DNA of 64,000 bases from Chryseobacterium camelliae. GTDB taxonomy: Bacteria; Bacteroidota; Bacteroidia; Flavobacteriales; Weeksellaceae. Of this stretch, positions 1 through 9,756 are shown piece after piece; within the stretch, counting starts at the first letter, position 1, and the number at the start of each line of letters is the position of its first letter. A model generated the notes under the pieces. That model was given only the letters and a program-made list of their open reading frames with translations. It made no database searches and was not told the origin of the DNA. The DNA lies in assembly GCF_002770595.1 (NCBI RefSeq), contig NZ_CP022986.1:248001-312000 (forward strand). The letters are read 5' to 3'. Both the position numbers and the translations under genes were made by a program.

Positions 1-138
1 GAATTTAAAACCCTGACCTCCAAAATCTCAGAATCCGTCTCCGGCATCCACGATGTCTACTTTGTTTTCCAAGGAAAGAACATCACCGCCGGCAGAAAGC
101 TGTTCAACTTCGATCACTGGAGTTTCAAGAAAAAATAG
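1..138 (+). CDS. C-terminal end of a secreted glycoside hydrolase, probably GH43-CBM6 (partial, 5' end outside window)
   Basis: The first 45 codons are open and end at a TAG at 136-138. The peptide, with GIHDVYFVFQG and a final FDHWSF, closely matches the C-terminus of the next gene ([17 protein letters not shown]), which is the last strands of a carbohydrate-binding module of the CBM6 type. So this is probably a paralogous GH43-CBM6 enzyme acting on arabinoxylan. Only the tail is visible; the catalytic family is inferred from the neighbour. Confidence 0.7.
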   Translation, partial: EFKTLTSKISESVSGIHDVYFVFQGKNITAGRKLFNFDHWSFKKK

Positions 139-160
139 AAATTTAATCACAAAGCATTAT

Positions 161-352
161 TTAACCACAAAAGTTGCAAAAGATATTGATGCTGCATAGT
201 AAAGTTAAATAGAAAACGTGAAACAAGTCCGCAAAAGCTTTTAAAAATCTTTGATTTTTAATCTCATGTGTTCTAAAAATATGCGCAATAATTAAAACTA
301 AAAAAATCTAATGTGCCTCATGTGTTAAAAGCTTTTGTGACTTTTGTGGTTA
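161..352. repeat. Intergenic repeat with inverted ends, copy 1 (CACAAAAG family)
   Basis: The left end reads TTAACCACAAAAGTTGCAAA and the right end CTTTTGTGACTTTTGTGGTT, so the termini are inverted repeats. The middle carries AAAATCTTTGATTTTTAAT and a TCATGTGTTCTAAAA block that recur in other copies (5681-5821, 14421-14510). It fills the gap of 255 bp before the GH43 gene at 394. No coding sequence is seen in it. It may be a non-autonomous mobile element (MITE-like). Confidence 0.7.
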
Positions 353-393
353 TATAAAACGCCCTTAGTACTCAAAAAAATGAAATAGAAAAT

Positions 394-1770
394 ATGAAAA
401 AGACCTTACAATCCATACTCGGCCTTCTCCTGATCGGATGTTCAGCGAATTTGTTCGGCCAGAATCCTATCATTCAGACCAACTACACCGCCGATCCGGC
501 ACCGATGGTCTACAACGGCAGGCTGTACGTATACACCACGCATGATGAAGACGATTCCACCTGGTTTACCATGAACGACTGGAAAGTCTATTCCACCGAC
601 GATATGGTGAACTGGACCGATCACGGAACCATCCTTTCCTACAATGATTTCGACTGGGCCAAGCGGGATGCCTGGGCCGCGCAATGCGTTGAAAGAAACG
701 GCAAATTTTTTATGTACGTTCCGATGTGGTCGAAAACCAATAACAAAGGCGCGATCGGTGTGGCGGTGGGCGATAGTCCGTTCGGGCCGTTTCACGATCC
801 GCTGGGAAAACCTCTGGTGCAGAGCGAATGGGGCGATATTGATCCGACCGTTTTCGTGGACGATGACGGACAGGCCCACATGTACTGGGGAAACCCGAAG
901 CTGAAATATGTGAAGCTGAATGAAAATATGATTTCCTATTCCGGCGATATCGTAGAAGTTCCGATGACCGCAGAATCTTTCGGCAAAAGGGACGGAAAAG
1001 AAAACCCGGAAAGACCAACGAAATATGAAGAAGGCCCGTGGCTCTACAAAAGGAAAAACCTGTATTACTTGTTCTGGCCGGGCGGTCCGCTTCCTGAATT
1101 CATTGGCTATTCCACCAGCAAAAGTGCGCAGGGACCATGGAAATACGGCAGAATTGTCATGCCAACCGAAGGGAAATCGTTTACCAACCATCCGGGAGTG
1201 ATTGACTTTAAAGGCAAAACCTACTTTTTCTACCATAATGGGGCGTTGCCCGGCGGAAGCGGATTTACAAGGTCAGTGAGCATCGAAGAACTTAATTTTA
1301 ATAAAGACGGTTCCATTTCGCCCATTAAAATGACGAATGGAATCATCAAAGCCATTGCAACTGTCAATCCGTACAGCTTCAACCACGCCGAAACCATCGC
1401 CTGGTCGGAAAATGTAAAATCTTATCAGAACAAAGAAGCCGGCGTGTTTGTCAAGGCTAAAAAAAGCGGCGCGTACACTAGCGTGAAAAATGTTGACTTC
1501 GGTAAAAAAGGACCTTTAAATTTCACGGCAAGAGTCGGAACCACGCACAACAGTGAGGTAACGATGGATGTTCATCTGGACAGCCTTACCGGACCGGTGG
1601 TGGCCACAGTAAAAGTTCCGCTAACCGGAGGCGACGATCGCTGGGAAACCGTGAAAGCCGAAGTGAAGGAAAAAACAACCGGGGTTCACGACCTGTATTT
1701 TGTGTTTAACGGAAAAGCCGCAAAAGATGTGATGTTTTTCGATTACTGGACCTTTCTTGAAAATAAATGA
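394..1770 (+). CDS. GH43 glycoside hydrolase with C-terminal CBM6 (beta-xylosidase/alpha-L-arabinofuranosidase type)
   Basis: A 458-residue exported enzyme. Residues 1-23 form a signal peptide; LIGC with Cys16 could be a lipobox, or cleavage may follow FGQ. The five-bladed propeller catalytic domain covers about 25-320, with the three GH43 acidic residues visible: base D34 (TADPAP), pKa modulator D150 (DIDPTVF) and acid E213 (YEEGPW). Residues about 330-458 form a CBM6-like beta-sandwich ending in FDYWTF. It likely removes arabinose or xylose from arabinoxylan at the cell surface or in the periplasm. The stop overlaps the next start (ATGA-type), so it is cotranscribed with the GH97 gene. Exact substrate cannot be told from sequence. 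Confidence 0.9.
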   Translation: MKKTLQSILGLLLIGCSANLFGQNPIIQTNYTADPAPMVYNGRLYVYTTHDEDDSTWFTMNDWKVYSTDDMVNWTDHGTILSYNDFDWAKRDAWAAQCVERNGKFFMYVPMWSKTNNKGAIGVAVGDSPFGPFHDPLGKPLVQSEWGDIDPTVFVDDDGQAHMYWGNPKLKYVKLNENMISYSGDIVEVPMTAESFGKRDGKENPERPTKYEEGPWLYKRKNLYYLFWPGGPLPEFIGYSTSKSAQGPWKYGRIVMPTEGKSFTNHPGVIDFKGKTYFFYHNGALPGGSGFTRSVSIEELNFNKDGSISPIKMTNGIIKAIATVNPYSFNHAETIAWSENVKSYQNKEAGVFVKAKKSGAYTSVKNVDFGKKGPLNFTARVGTTHNSEVTMDVHLDSLTGPVVATVKVPLTGGDDRWETVKAEVKEKTTGVHDLYFVFNGKAAKDVMFFDYWTFLENK

Positions 1771-3713
1771 TTATGAATAAACTATTTTTAAAACTATCAA
1801 TCATCCTGGGTATTCTCCTCCTGAATACCGTTTTTGCCCAGGTCGCCGAAGTCTCGAGCCCTGACGGAAAGCTAAAGCTGAATGTCTTCTCAGAAGACGG
1901 AAAAGCACTGTACAAGGTGATTTTTCAGGGGAAAACCATGCTGGAAAAATCACCATTGGGCCTTGTTACCAATGAATCTGATTTTTCTAAAAATTTAAAA
2001 TTTATCGACAGCAAAAAAGACCAGGTTTCCAAAACCTACACCAACGAGAAAATCAAAAAGTCGGAAGTCAATTATAAGGCTAATGCATTGACGGTAAATT
2101 TCAGCAATGCAGACCAGTACAACATCGGGATTGAATTCCAGGTGAGCAATAACAATATCGCTTTCCGGTACGATATTCAGCCGATGAAAGACCGTTTGAG
2201 TGCGGTCGTACAGTCGGAAATGACGGGATACCGGTTTCCTTCGCTGACCACGACCTTCCTTTCTCCGATGATGAAGCCGATGACCGGTTTTGCCAGAACC
2301 GCTCCAAGCTACGAAAGCGGCTACAAAGCCGATGCGGAATTAGGAATGAAAAGCGATTATGGCTACGTTTTCCCTGGACTCTTCCACGTTGGAAACAATG
2401 GCTGGATCCTCCTTTCCGAAACCGGCGTGAACAGCCTGTACTGCGCTTCCCATCTGGATACCACACCGGAAAAGACTCTTTACAAAGTCGCGTACCCGAA
2501 TATGGCGGAAAATAATGGTTTCGGAAGTACCGGAGCGGCCATTTCACTGCCGGGAAAAACGCCGTGGAGAACCATCACGGTTGGCGAATCCTTAAAGCCG
2601 ATTGTTGAAACCACGATTCCTTTTGATGTCGTAGATCCGATGTATGCGCCTTCGCAGAAATACAGTTTCGGGAAATCGACCTGGAGCTGGATCCTGTGGC
2701 AGGACAACAGCATGAATTACGACGACCAGAAAAAATTCATCGATCTTGCCGCGGCAATGGACTACCAGTTTATCCTGATGGATGCGCTTTGGGATAAAAA
2801 CATCGGCAAAGATAGGATGAGAGAACTTGTTCAGTATGCAAAATCTAAAAACGTGGGCGTAATGCTCTGGTACAATTCCAACGGAGCGGCCAATGATGCA
2901 CCGATGGGTCCGAGAAACAAAATGAGCTCGTCAATCGAACGTAAAAAAGAAATGAAATGGCTCAAAGAAATCAGTGTAAAAGGACTGAAAGTCGATTTCT
3001 TCGGCGGTGACAAGCAGGAAACGATGAAGCTGTACGAAGACATCCTTTCCGACGCCAATGATTTCAGATTAACAATAATTTTCCACGGCGCTACTTTACC
3101 GAGAGGCTGGGAAATAATGTACCCGAATTATGCCGGAAGCGAAGCGGTTTTGGCCTCCGAAATGCTGTATTTCTCAGAAGATGTCCGCAAGCAGGAAGCT
3201 TTCTTCGCCTCGTTGCACCCGTTCATCCGGAACACGGTCGGAAGCATGGAATTCGGCGGAACGTTTCTCAATAAATATTTAACCAAATCTAATACGGAAA
3301 AAAATAAACGGTACACGACCGACGGCTTCCAATTGGCCACGGCGGTGCTTTTCCAGAATCCGGTTCAGATGTTTGCCATCATGCCGAACAATCTTACCGA
3401 TGCTCCGAAATTCGAGCTTGATTTTATGAAAGAAATCCCGACCTTGTGGGACGAAACGGTTTTCATCGACGGCTATCCCGGAAAATATTCCGTTATTGCC
3501 AGAAGACACCAGGACCAATGGTACATTGCCGGCGTGAATGCTGAAAACTCCGTTCAGAAACTGACTTTGAAACTTCCGATGCTGGCCGGAAAGACGGTAA
3601 AATTCATCAACGATGATGCAAAAGGGATAACTTCCGAAAAATCCGTGACAATCAATAAAAACGGGGAATTGAAAATAGAAATCCAATCCAAAGGCGGATT
3701 TGTGATTCATTAA
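1767..3713 (+). CDS. GH97 glycoside hydrolase, retaining alpha-galactosidase type
   Basis: A 648-residue exported protein. It has a signal peptide ([20 protein letters not shown], cleaved near VFAQ), an N-terminal beta-supersandwich (about 25-280), a (beta/alpha)8 barrel (about 280-545) and a C-terminal beta domain. D410 in LKVDFFGGD and E465 in VLASEMLYF are 55 residues apart. As I recall, this matches the nucleophile/acid-base spacing of the retaining branch (Bacteroides BtGH97b D415/E470), not the inverting SusB branch, so alpha-galactosidase is the better guess. ATG at 1767 overlaps the GH43 stop; ATG at 1773 is an equally good start. Within the locus it could remove galactose side groups. 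Confidence 0.87.
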   Translation: MIMNKLFLKLSIILGILLLNTVFAQVAEVSSPDGKLKLNVFSEDGKALYKVIFQGKTMLEKSPLGLVTNESDFSKNLKFIDSKKDQVSKTYTNEKIKKSEVNYKANALTVNFSNADQYNIGIEFQVSNNNIAFRYDIQPMKDRLSAVVQSEMTGYRFPSLTTTFLSPMMKPMTGFARTAPSYESGYKADAELGMKSDYGYVFPGLFHVGNNGWILLSETGVNSLYCASHLDTTPEKTLYKVAYPNMAENNGFGSTGAAISLPGKTPWRTITVGESLKPIVETTIPFDVVDPMYAPSQKYSFGKSTWSWILWQDNSMNYDDQKKFIDLAAAMDYQFILMDALWDKNIGKDRMRELVQYAKSKNVGVMLWYNSNGAANDAPMGPRNKMSSSIERKKEMKWLKEISVKGLKVDFFGGDKQETMKLYEDILSDANDFRLTIIFHGATLPRGWEIMYPNYAGSEAVLASEMLYFSEDVRKQEAFFASLHPFIRNTVGSMEFGGTFLNKYLTKSNTEKNKRYTTDGFQLATAVLFQNPVQMFAIMPNNLTDAPKFELDFMKEIPTLWDETVFIDGYPGKYSVIARRHQDQWYIAGVNAENSVQKLTLKLPMLAGKTVKFINDDAKGITSEKSVTINKNGELKIEIQSKGGFVIH

Positions 3714-3743
3714 TCCTGATGTTAAATTTAAAATACATTCAAC

Positions 3744-5633
3744 ATGAAAACCGGGTACTTCAGACCATTCATTCTATTTAAACTGACCTTTCTGATGGTT
3801 TTTTTCAGTCATCAGCTCTCGTTCGGGAAAATAAAACTTCCGGATCTGGTCGGTGACAAAATGGTTCTGCAGCGTGATGTAACGCTCAACATCTGGGGCT
3901 GGGCGGATCAGGGCGAAAATATTACGATCAGATTCCGTAATGAAACCTACAATACTTCACCCGACAAAAACGGAAAATGGTCTGTGCAATTGAAACCGCA
4001 GAAACCGGGAGGCCCGTTCGTGATGGAAATTAACGAAATCACGATCCGGGATATTCTCGTGGGCGACGTCTGGCTCGCTTCGGGACAGTCGAATATGGAA
4101 ACGCCGATTGCCCGGTTAACCGACCGTTTTCCGGAAATCAATGTTTCGGATTTCAATAAAATCCGGTATTTCAAAGTGCCTACCCAGAACAGCGTTGAAT
4201 CCGTTAAGGAGAATATAGCACCTGGCGGAAAATGGTTTACCGGAACGGCTTCCGAGGTGATGAACTGGACCGCTTTTGCGTATTTCTATGCGCTTGAGGC
4301 CTACGAACATACCAAAATTCCGCAAGGTATGTTGGTTTCCAGTCTGGGCGGTTCGGCCATTCAGAGTTGGATCAGCCAGGAGCACCTCAGGGATTTTCCT
4401 AATGATCTTATCGACAAACAGGCATTGTCTGCGCTCAATGCTTCCAAACTGGATAAAGGAAGGAATCTTTGGAATCAGAAGGATTTTGATGACGCAAACT
4501 GGCAAAAAGCAAAAGTGCCCGGAAAATGGAAAGACAACGGAATCCAGGCCAAAGGGACGGTCTGGTTTAGGAAAAATTTTGACCTTCCGGCTTCTATGGA
4601 CGGAAAGTTTGCCCGGCTTTACCTCGGCGTGATGGTCGACAGCGATTCGGTTTTCGTGAACGGAACATTTGTAGGTTCGACCTCATATACTTACCCGCCG
4701 AGAAAATATGATATTCCGGGCGGCATTTTAAAACAGGGGAAAAATACCATTGCCATCCAGCTTACGTCCAACTTCGGAAACGGTGAATTTGTCGCCGACA
4801 AGCCGTATAAAATCGTAGGAGACGGCGTTGTCGTTGATTTGACAGGTGAGTGGAAATACAATATCGGTCAGGATACGAGTAAAGATGAAGACTACAAATC
4901 GAAGCTGAAAAACCTTCGGAGCACGCCTTCCGGACTGTACAACGGGATGATTTATCCGATCTGGGATTACAAGGTTCGCGGTGCGATCTGGTACCAGGGC
5001 GAAAGCAATGCCGGCCAGTCGGAGAATTATGCCGGTCTGCTGAAAAACCTGATCGAAAACTGGCGGGAAGTATTTCAATGGGACCAGATGCCATTTTTAC
5101 TGGTTCAGCTTCCCAATTTTATGGAAAAAACAAGCGATCCCAATGCACCAAGCGGATGGGCAGGAATCCGTGAAGCTCAGTTTAAAACCTCACAAACGGT
5201 TCCATACACGGCGATGAGCGTGAACTATGATCTCGGGGAATGGAATGACATTCATCCGCTCAATAAAAAAGATATGGCCAAACGCCTGTTTCTGGCTGCC
5301 CGCAAACTGGTGTATGGTGAAAAGCTGGTCAGCAGCGGTCCTGTTTTCAGTTCGATGAAAGTGGAAAATTCAACGATTATCCTTTCATTTGACAATATCG
5401 GAGGCGGCCTGAAAAGCAGAAACGGAGCACTGAAACATTTTGCCATTGCCGGAAGCGATAAAAAATTTGTCTGGGCCGAAGCAAAAATCAAAGGCAATAA
5501 AATAATTGTCAGCAGCAAAGAAATCAAAAACCCGGTGGCCGTCCGGTATGCATGGAGCAATAATCCCGAAGATGCGAATCTTGAAAACACAGAAGGATTG
5601 CTGGCATCGCCGTTCAGAACGGATGACTGGTAA
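3744..5633 (+). CDS. SGNH acetylesterase of the sialate O-acetylesterase (SASA) type, probably acetylxylan esterase
   Basis: A 629-residue protein with a signal peptide ending near SFG (residue 28). Block I Ser is S116 in ASGQSNM; the conserved WYQGESN lies around residue 415; D502 and H504 in EWNDIHP complete the triad. Between these blocks, residues about 235-370 form an inserted jelly-roll like a GH2 sugar-binding domain (VWFRKNFDLP...YLGVMVDSDSVFVNG). Such proteins in xylan loci remove O-acetyl groups from xylan. The gene follows GH97 by 30 bp and is likely in the same operon. A paralogue with the same layout is at 43250-45163. Sialic acid is unlikely as substrate since no sialic acid genes are nearby. 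Confidence 0.85.
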   Translation: MKTGYFRPFILFKLTFLMVFFSHQLSFGKIKLPDLVGDKMVLQRDVTLNIWGWADQGENITIRFRNETYNTSPDKNGKWSVQLKPQKPGGPFVMEINEITIRDILVGDVWLASGQSNMETPIARLTDRFPEINVSDFNKIRYFKVPTQNSVESVKENIAPGGKWFTGTASEVMNWTAFAYFYALEAYEHTKIPQGMLVSSLGGSAIQSWISQEHLRDFPNDLIDKQALSALNASKLDKGRNLWNQKDFDDANWQKAKVPGKWKDNGIQAKGTVWFRKNFDLPASMDGKFARLYLGVMVDSDSVFVNGTFVGSTSYTYPPRKYDIPGGILKQGKNTIAIQLTSNFGNGEFVADKPYKIVGDGVVVDLTGEWKYNIGQDTSKDEDYKSKLKNLRSTPSGLYNGMIYPIWDYKVRGAIWYQGESNAGQSENYAGLLKNLIENWREVFQWDQMPFLLVQLPNFMEKTSDPNAPSGWAGIREAQFKTSQTVPYTAMSVNYDLGEWNDIHPLNKKDMAKRLFLAARKLVYGEKLVSSGPVFSSMKVENSTIILSFDNIGGGLKSRNGALKHFAIAGSDKKFVWAEAKIKGNKIIVSSKEIKNPVAVRYAWSNNPEDANLENTEGLLASPFRTDDW

Positions 5634-5680
5634 GCTTTGATTTACCTAATCTATTATACATGTTTAAACTAATTTCAGAA

Positions 5681-5821
5681 TTAACCGCAAAAGTCACAAA
5701 AGATAATTATACCGCAGTGATTGGAATATTGAAAGTTCTCAAAAGAATAAAAATCTTTGATTTTTAATACTTTAATCTGAATCTTATATGACTCATGTGT
5801 CTAAAAAAAGCTTTTGTGAAA
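5681..5821. repeat. Intergenic repeat with inverted ends, copy 2 (CACAAAAG family)
   Basis: The left end is TTAACCGCAAAAGTCACAAA and the right end AAAGCTTTTGTGAA, with the shared core AAAATCTTTGATTTTTAAT and CTCATGTGTCTAAAAA. It fills most of the 247-bp gap before the GH115 gene. The right end lacks the last CTTTTGTGGTT seen in copy 1, so it is a decayed copy. Nothing else is seen in this gap. Confidence 0.65.
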
Positions 5822-5880
5822 TTGCTATTAAATAAAAAGTTTAAACGACCTATTAAATAAATACGCATAAAATAAATATT

Positions 5881-8409
5881 ATGAAGACGATATTGAATTA
5901 TTTTTCTCTTTTAATACCGCTGGTTTTTACAACCCTTGTAAAAGCGGCCGATCCTTTTATTTCTTTTGTGAAGGCAGAGAATTCGGTGGTATTGAAGGAA
6001 GGCAATTCTGGGCTGACGCTGTTTTCGGACAGCGATTCAGATAAGGGAATTCTTCGCGCAGTGGCGAACCTTCAGTCCGATTTCCGGAAGGTAACCGGCA
6101 TTCAGCCCAACCTTATTTCCCAAAATTCCGGGGTAAATGGAATGCTCATTATTATTGGTGAAGCTGGAAAAAGCAAAACCATTGATGCATTGATCAAGGC
6201 TAAAAAAATCGATGGGAATTCGCTTAAGGGCAAGAATGAGAAATTTATCATCCAGAACATAAGCAATCAGTTTCCCGGCGTTTCCGAAGCGGTGGTCATT
6301 GCCGGAAGCGACAAGCGGGGAACCATTTACGGAATCTACGAAATGTCGCAGCAGATCGGCGTTTCGCCCTGGTATTACTGGGCGGATGTTCCGGTTGAGA
6401 AAAAGGAAAATGTATACTTTAAAAAAGGGATTTATACCGACGGAGAACCTGCCGTGGAATACCGCGGAATTTTTTTAAACGATGAGGAACCTTCCCTGGG
6501 AAGCTGGGCGAGGGCGACTTTCGGAGGGATCAATTCTAAATTTTACGAAAAAGTATTTGAGCTGATCCTGCGGATGAAAGGCAACTACATCTGGCCGGCC
6601 ATGTGGGGAAAAGCTTTCTATGACGACGATGCTTTAAGCGGACCGCTGGCTAATGAAATGGGCATCGTGATGGGAACTTCACACCACGAACCGATGGCTT
6701 TAGCACAAACCGACTGGCACCGGTACATCAAAAGAAACAACCTGCCGAATATCTGGGATTATTCCAAAAACGCTGAGGTTTTGCAGAAATTCTGGAGATC
6801 CGGATTGGAAAGAAGCAAAAACTGGGAAAAGCTTGTGACCGTAGGCATGCGTGGCGATGGTGATGAAGCGATGGGAGAGGGCACCAATATTGCCCTGCTG
6901 GAAAAAATCGTAAAAGACCAAAGAAAGATTATTGCCGATGTCACCGGAAAAAAAGCGGAAAGAACACCGCAGGTCTGGGCGTTATACAAAGAAGTTCAGG
7001 ACTATTATGATAAAGGGATGCGCGTACCGCATGATGTGATCCTGTTGTTCTGCGATGACAATTGGGGGAACGTGAGGAAGCTTCCGGATCTTTCCAAACC
7101 TTTGCACAAAGGCGGTTACGGGATGTATTACCATTTTGATTACGTAGGTGGACCGAGAAACTCCAAATGGATCAACATCAGTCCGGTCCAGCGCGTTTGG
7201 GAACAGATGAACCTTTCCTACGAACATAAGGTCGATAAAGTTTGGGTAGTGAATGTCGGTGACCTGAAACCGATGGAATTCCCGATCAGCTTTTTCCTGG
7301 ACATGGCCTGGAACCCGAAACAGTTTAATGCGAGTAATTTATTCCAGTACACTGAAAAATGGTCGGCGCAGCAGTTTGGTGAAAAACACGCCAAAGAAAT
7401 CGCGGAAATGATCAACACCTACGCAAAATACAACCGCCGGGTAACGCCTGAAACCCTGAACTGGAATACCTACAGCCTGGAGAATTACAACGAATTTGAA
7501 ACGGTTCTCAATGATTACCGGGCTTTGGCCTTGAAAGCACTGCGTCTGAAGGAAGATATTCCGGCAGAATATCAGGACGCGTATTACCAGTTGGTACTGT
7601 ACCCGATTGATGCGTGCAGCAACCTGTACGAAATGTATTATGCCGTTGCTAAAAACCGGGAACTGGCGGCTAAAAAAGATCCGGAAGCGAATAAATATGC
7701 TGATCAGGTAAAACAGTGTTTTGAAAGAAATGCTTATCTGGACAACTATTATAATAATGTGATGGCCGGCGGAAAATGGCAGCACATGATGGACCAGATG
7801 CGCATCGGATACAAAACCTGGGCCGACGGAAAAGAAAACATCATGCCTGAAGTGACCTACATTTCCGAAGCGGATTTTCCGAAAGAAAAGATATTTCAGG
7901 AGAAGAACGGCTATGTTTCCATAGAAGCGGAACATTTTGCCAGGATGCACAATTCGGACCGGATCCATTGGGAAGTGATTCCTGATTTCGGGAAGACCAA
8001 ATCCGGCGTGACGACCTTTCCACAGAATGCCTATCCAAAACCGGATGAAAACATCTACCTGGAATACGACATGAATTTTGAATCCAAAGGCGAATTTGAA
8101 GTCCGGCTATTACTGGCTCCGACATTGAATTTCAATCACAACAAAGGACTGTGCTACGAAATTTCATTCGACGGGCAAGCGCCGCAGGTGGTGAATTTCA
8201 ACGGCCATTACAAAGGCGAGCTGGGAAGATGGCAGTCGGAACACATCATCCGATCCATCACCAAACACCAGATCTCCCAGTCAGGAAAACATACGCTCCG
8301 TTTCAGGGTGCTGGAACCAGGCATCGTACTGGAGAAGATCCTCATCAATACCGGCGGGCTGAAACCGAGTTATCTCGGTGCGCCGGAAAGTGATTATACC
8401 GGAAAATAA
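5881..8409 (+). CDS. GH115 xylan alpha-1,2-glucuronidase
   Basis: An 842-residue protein with a signal peptide (cleaved near VKAADP). Family hallmarks include RGTIYGIYEMSQQIGVSPWY, RMKGNYIWPAMWGKAF and MGTSHHEPM. R324 and D328 (MRGDGDE), E371 (YKEVQDYY) and N458 (VNVGDLKPME) lie at a constant offset of 4 from residues I recall as active-site residues of Bacteroides ovatus BoAgu115A (R328, D332, E375, N462). It removes (4-O-methyl-)glucuronic acid from internal and terminal xylose of glucuronoxylan, complementing GH67, which acts only on termini. The last 150 residues (about 680-842) are the C-terminal beta-sandwich. A strong terminator follows. Confidence 0.93.
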   Translation: MKTILNYFSLLIPLVFTTLVKAADPFISFVKAENSVVLKEGNSGLTLFSDSDSDKGILRAVANLQSDFRKVTGIQPNLISQNSGVNGMLIIIGEAGKSKTIDALIKAKKIDGNSLKGKNEKFIIQNISNQFPGVSEAVVIAGSDKRGTIYGIYEMSQQIGVSPWYYWADVPVEKKENVYFKKGIYTDGEPAVEYRGIFLNDEEPSLGSWARATFGGINSKFYEKVFELILRMKGNYIWPAMWGKAFYDDDALSGPLANEMGIVMGTSHHEPMALAQTDWHRYIKRNNLPNIWDYSKNAEVLQKFWRSGLERSKNWEKLVTVGMRGDGDEAMGEGTNIALLEKIVKDQRKIIADVTGKKAERTPQVWALYKEVQDYYDKGMRVPHDVILLFCDDNWGNVRKLPDLSKPLHKGGYGMYYHFDYVGGPRNSKWINISPVQRVWEQMNLSYEHKVDKVWVVNVGDLKPMEFPISFFLDMAWNPKQFNASNLFQYTEKWSAQQFGEKHAKEIAEMINTYAKYNRRVTPETLNWNTYSLENYNEFETVLNDYRALALKALRLKEDIPAEYQDAYYQLVLYPIDACSNLYEMYYAVAKNRELAAKKDPEANKYADQVKQCFERNAYLDNYYNNVMAGGKWQHMMDQMRIGYKTWADGKENIMPEVTYISEADFPKEKIFQEKNGYVSIEAEHFARMHNSDRIHWEVIPDFGKTKSGVTTFPQNAYPKPDENIYLEYDMNFESKGEFEVRLLLAPTLNFNHNKGLCYEISFDGQAPQVVNFNGHYKGELGRWQSEHIIRSITKHQISQSGKHTLRFRVLEPGIVLEKILINTGGLKPSYLGAPESDYTGK

Positions 8410-8423
8410 TTTTGTTACCTCTT

Positions 8424-8455
8424 AAAACCATCGGATTTTTCCGGTGGTTTTTCTT
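8424..8455 (+). terminator. Rho-independent terminator after GH115
   Basis: A 12-bp stem (AAAACCATCGGA pairing with TCCGGTGGTTTT, one G-T pair) with a TTTT loop, followed by a T-rich run. It starts 15 bp after the GH115 stop and probably ends the transcript. Confidence 0.85.
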
Positions 8456-8580
8456 TTGGTATTTTTTGATCTGAAATTTAATTCAACCATAAAATTCGGT
8501 AATTTTATGGTATTAACTTCAAATTGCATAAGTTCAATGTTGAAAATGATTTTAGGTATTTGGTAGTCAATATATTAGAT

Positions 8581-8727
8581 GGGTTATCAATAGCGTCGGG
8601 CTTTAGCGCGATGTCATTATAGCAATCTAAAATCCGGCTTTAGCCAAATTATGATAGGTTTTGGCTAAAGCCGATTATTATCCTTCATAAGGTAAATGGG
8701 CTAAAGCCCTTCCTATTGATAATACCC
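8581..8727. repeat. Composite palindromic (REP-like) element, GGCTTTAGCC family
   Basis: The outer ends are GGGTTATCAATAG and CTATTGATAATACCC. Inside is a perfect 14-bp inverted repeat CGGCTTTAGCCAAA / TTTGGCTAAAGCCG (8635-8648 and 8660-8673), plus CGGGCTTTAGCGCG and GGGCTAAAGCCC. A related but smaller copy lies at 14146-14215. It is intergenic and non-coding. Confidence 0.75.
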
Positions 8728-8758
8728 ACATCAACCTATTAAAAATAAATAAAATAAA

Positions 8759-8881
8759 ATGAAACGAAACGTAGAAAATAAAATTCAAATCCTGAAAGAT
8801 GCAATTCAGGAAGGAATTAATAGTGGCATTGCAAAGGATTTTAACGCTGAAAAACATCTTCAGATTTTAAAGTCAGAATGA
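8759..8881 (+). pseudogene. Orphan ParD-type antitoxin C-terminal fragment (40 codons)
   Basis: An ATG-started frame of 40 codons encoding MKRNVENKIQILKDAIQEG, then NSGIAKDFNAEKHLQILKSE. The pattern LKxAIQEGxxSGxxxDFxxxxHLxxLK is what I recognise as the toxin-binding C-terminal half of ParD/CC2985-type antitoxins. The N-terminal ribbon-helix-helix half is absent, and no ParE-like toxin follows: the next 75 bp have no start or ParE motif. This is most likely a remnant of a type II toxin-antitoxin module beside a REP element. It could instead be a short functional antitoxin acting on a toxin encoded elsewhere. Confidence 0.5.
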
Positions 8882-8958
8882 AAAGCAACCATTAATTGTA
8901 TTAACAATAAAGCGATTAAGCTATAGTTTATCCATAATTCGGTAAAATCAGTCTTGTT

Positions 8959-9726
8959 ATGATACACTCTCAAAAAAATCAACTGGAATACCTCTCGCTG
9001 AAACCTGATGGAATCTTACAGGATCTTGTGGAAAGCATCTGGATGATGAGGTATCATTCGGATGAAACGGCAGAAAGCATCATCGTTCCGGACGGAAAAT
9101 TAGATATTGCCCTTTTGGCCGTGGAAAACGGAAGTTTTGAGATATTTATATCCGGAATATCGACCGGCCCGGTCATCAAACCGCCGTTTCCGAAATCCAA
9201 GATGTTTGTCATCAGTTTTCACCCGATCGCGGCGGAATATATTTTCAGCCAGTCTTTTGCGGATTTAAAAAACGACAGGCAGAAACTTTCTGAAGGTTAC
9301 TGGGGATTTTGCAAAGATGATCTTGCGGATTTTGGTTCTTTTTATGAAAAAGCCTGCCACATGATTGCCTCCAAACTGACTCATGAAATTGATTTCCGGA
9401 AAAAGCACCTTTTTGAATTAATTGATGCCTCAAAAGGAGCCATTACGGTAAAAGAACTTTCCGAAAAGGTCGGATGGAGCAGCCGGCAGATGAACCGGTA
9501 TTTCAACAGCTGGTTGGGCGTATCCTTAAAATCGTACCTCAACATCATCCGCTTTTCCCATTCACTGAAACAGCTGAAAAACGGGGACTTTTACCCGGAA
9601 CTCAATTACGGTGACCAATCCCATTTCATCCGGGAAATAAAGAAATTCGCCGGTGTGAAACCTACCATTTTAAATAAAAACGAGAACGACCGATTTATCC
9701 AATTGAGCATGATGCCGGAAGACTAA
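8959..9726 (+). CDS. AraC-family transcriptional regulator
   Basis: A 255-residue protein with no signal peptide. The N-terminal half (about 10-150) is the ligand-type domain common in flavobacterial AraC proteins (VESIWMMRYHS...VPDGKLDIALL). The C-terminal HTH region (about 155-245) shows ITVKELSEKVGWSSRQMNRYF and a second helix pair near NYGDQSHFIREIKKF. It sits between two glycan enzyme genes but is separated from them by terminators and repeats. It is followed 30 bp later by a VOC protein, so its target is more likely that small gene pair than the xylan genes. Confidence 0.85.
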   Translation: MIHSQKNQLEYLSLKPDGILQDLVESIWMMRYHSDETAESIIVPDGKLDIALLAVENGSFEIFISGISTGPVIKPPFPKSKMFVISFHPIAAEYIFSQSFADLKNDRQKLSEGYWGFCKDDLADFGSFYEKACHMIASKLTHEIDFRKKHLFELIDASKGAITVKELSEKVGWSSRQMNRYFNSWLGVSLKSYLNIIRFSHSLKQLKNGDFYPELNYGDQSHFIREIKKFAGVKPTILNKNENDRFIQLSMMPED

Positions 9727-9756
9727 TTTTGTCCTGTTAATCAAACAAAAAATACG

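Noticed and set aside
442..1236. 264-aa minus-strand frame opposite the GH43 gene
   Set aside because: Antisense shadow of a strongly supported GH43 gene. Similar long antisense frames opposite GH115 (7339-7968), GH30 (11397-12341), GH51 (21234-22121), araB (22853-23803) and GH127 (41498-42097) were rejected for the same reason.
3744..5633. Sialic acid metabolism as the role of the SASA-type esterase
   Set aside because: No sialidase, nan genes or sialic acid transporter is present; the context is xylan.
8882..8958. ParE toxin partner after the ParD-like fragment
   Set aside because: No start codon with a ParE-like frame exists in the 77 bp before the AraC gene.
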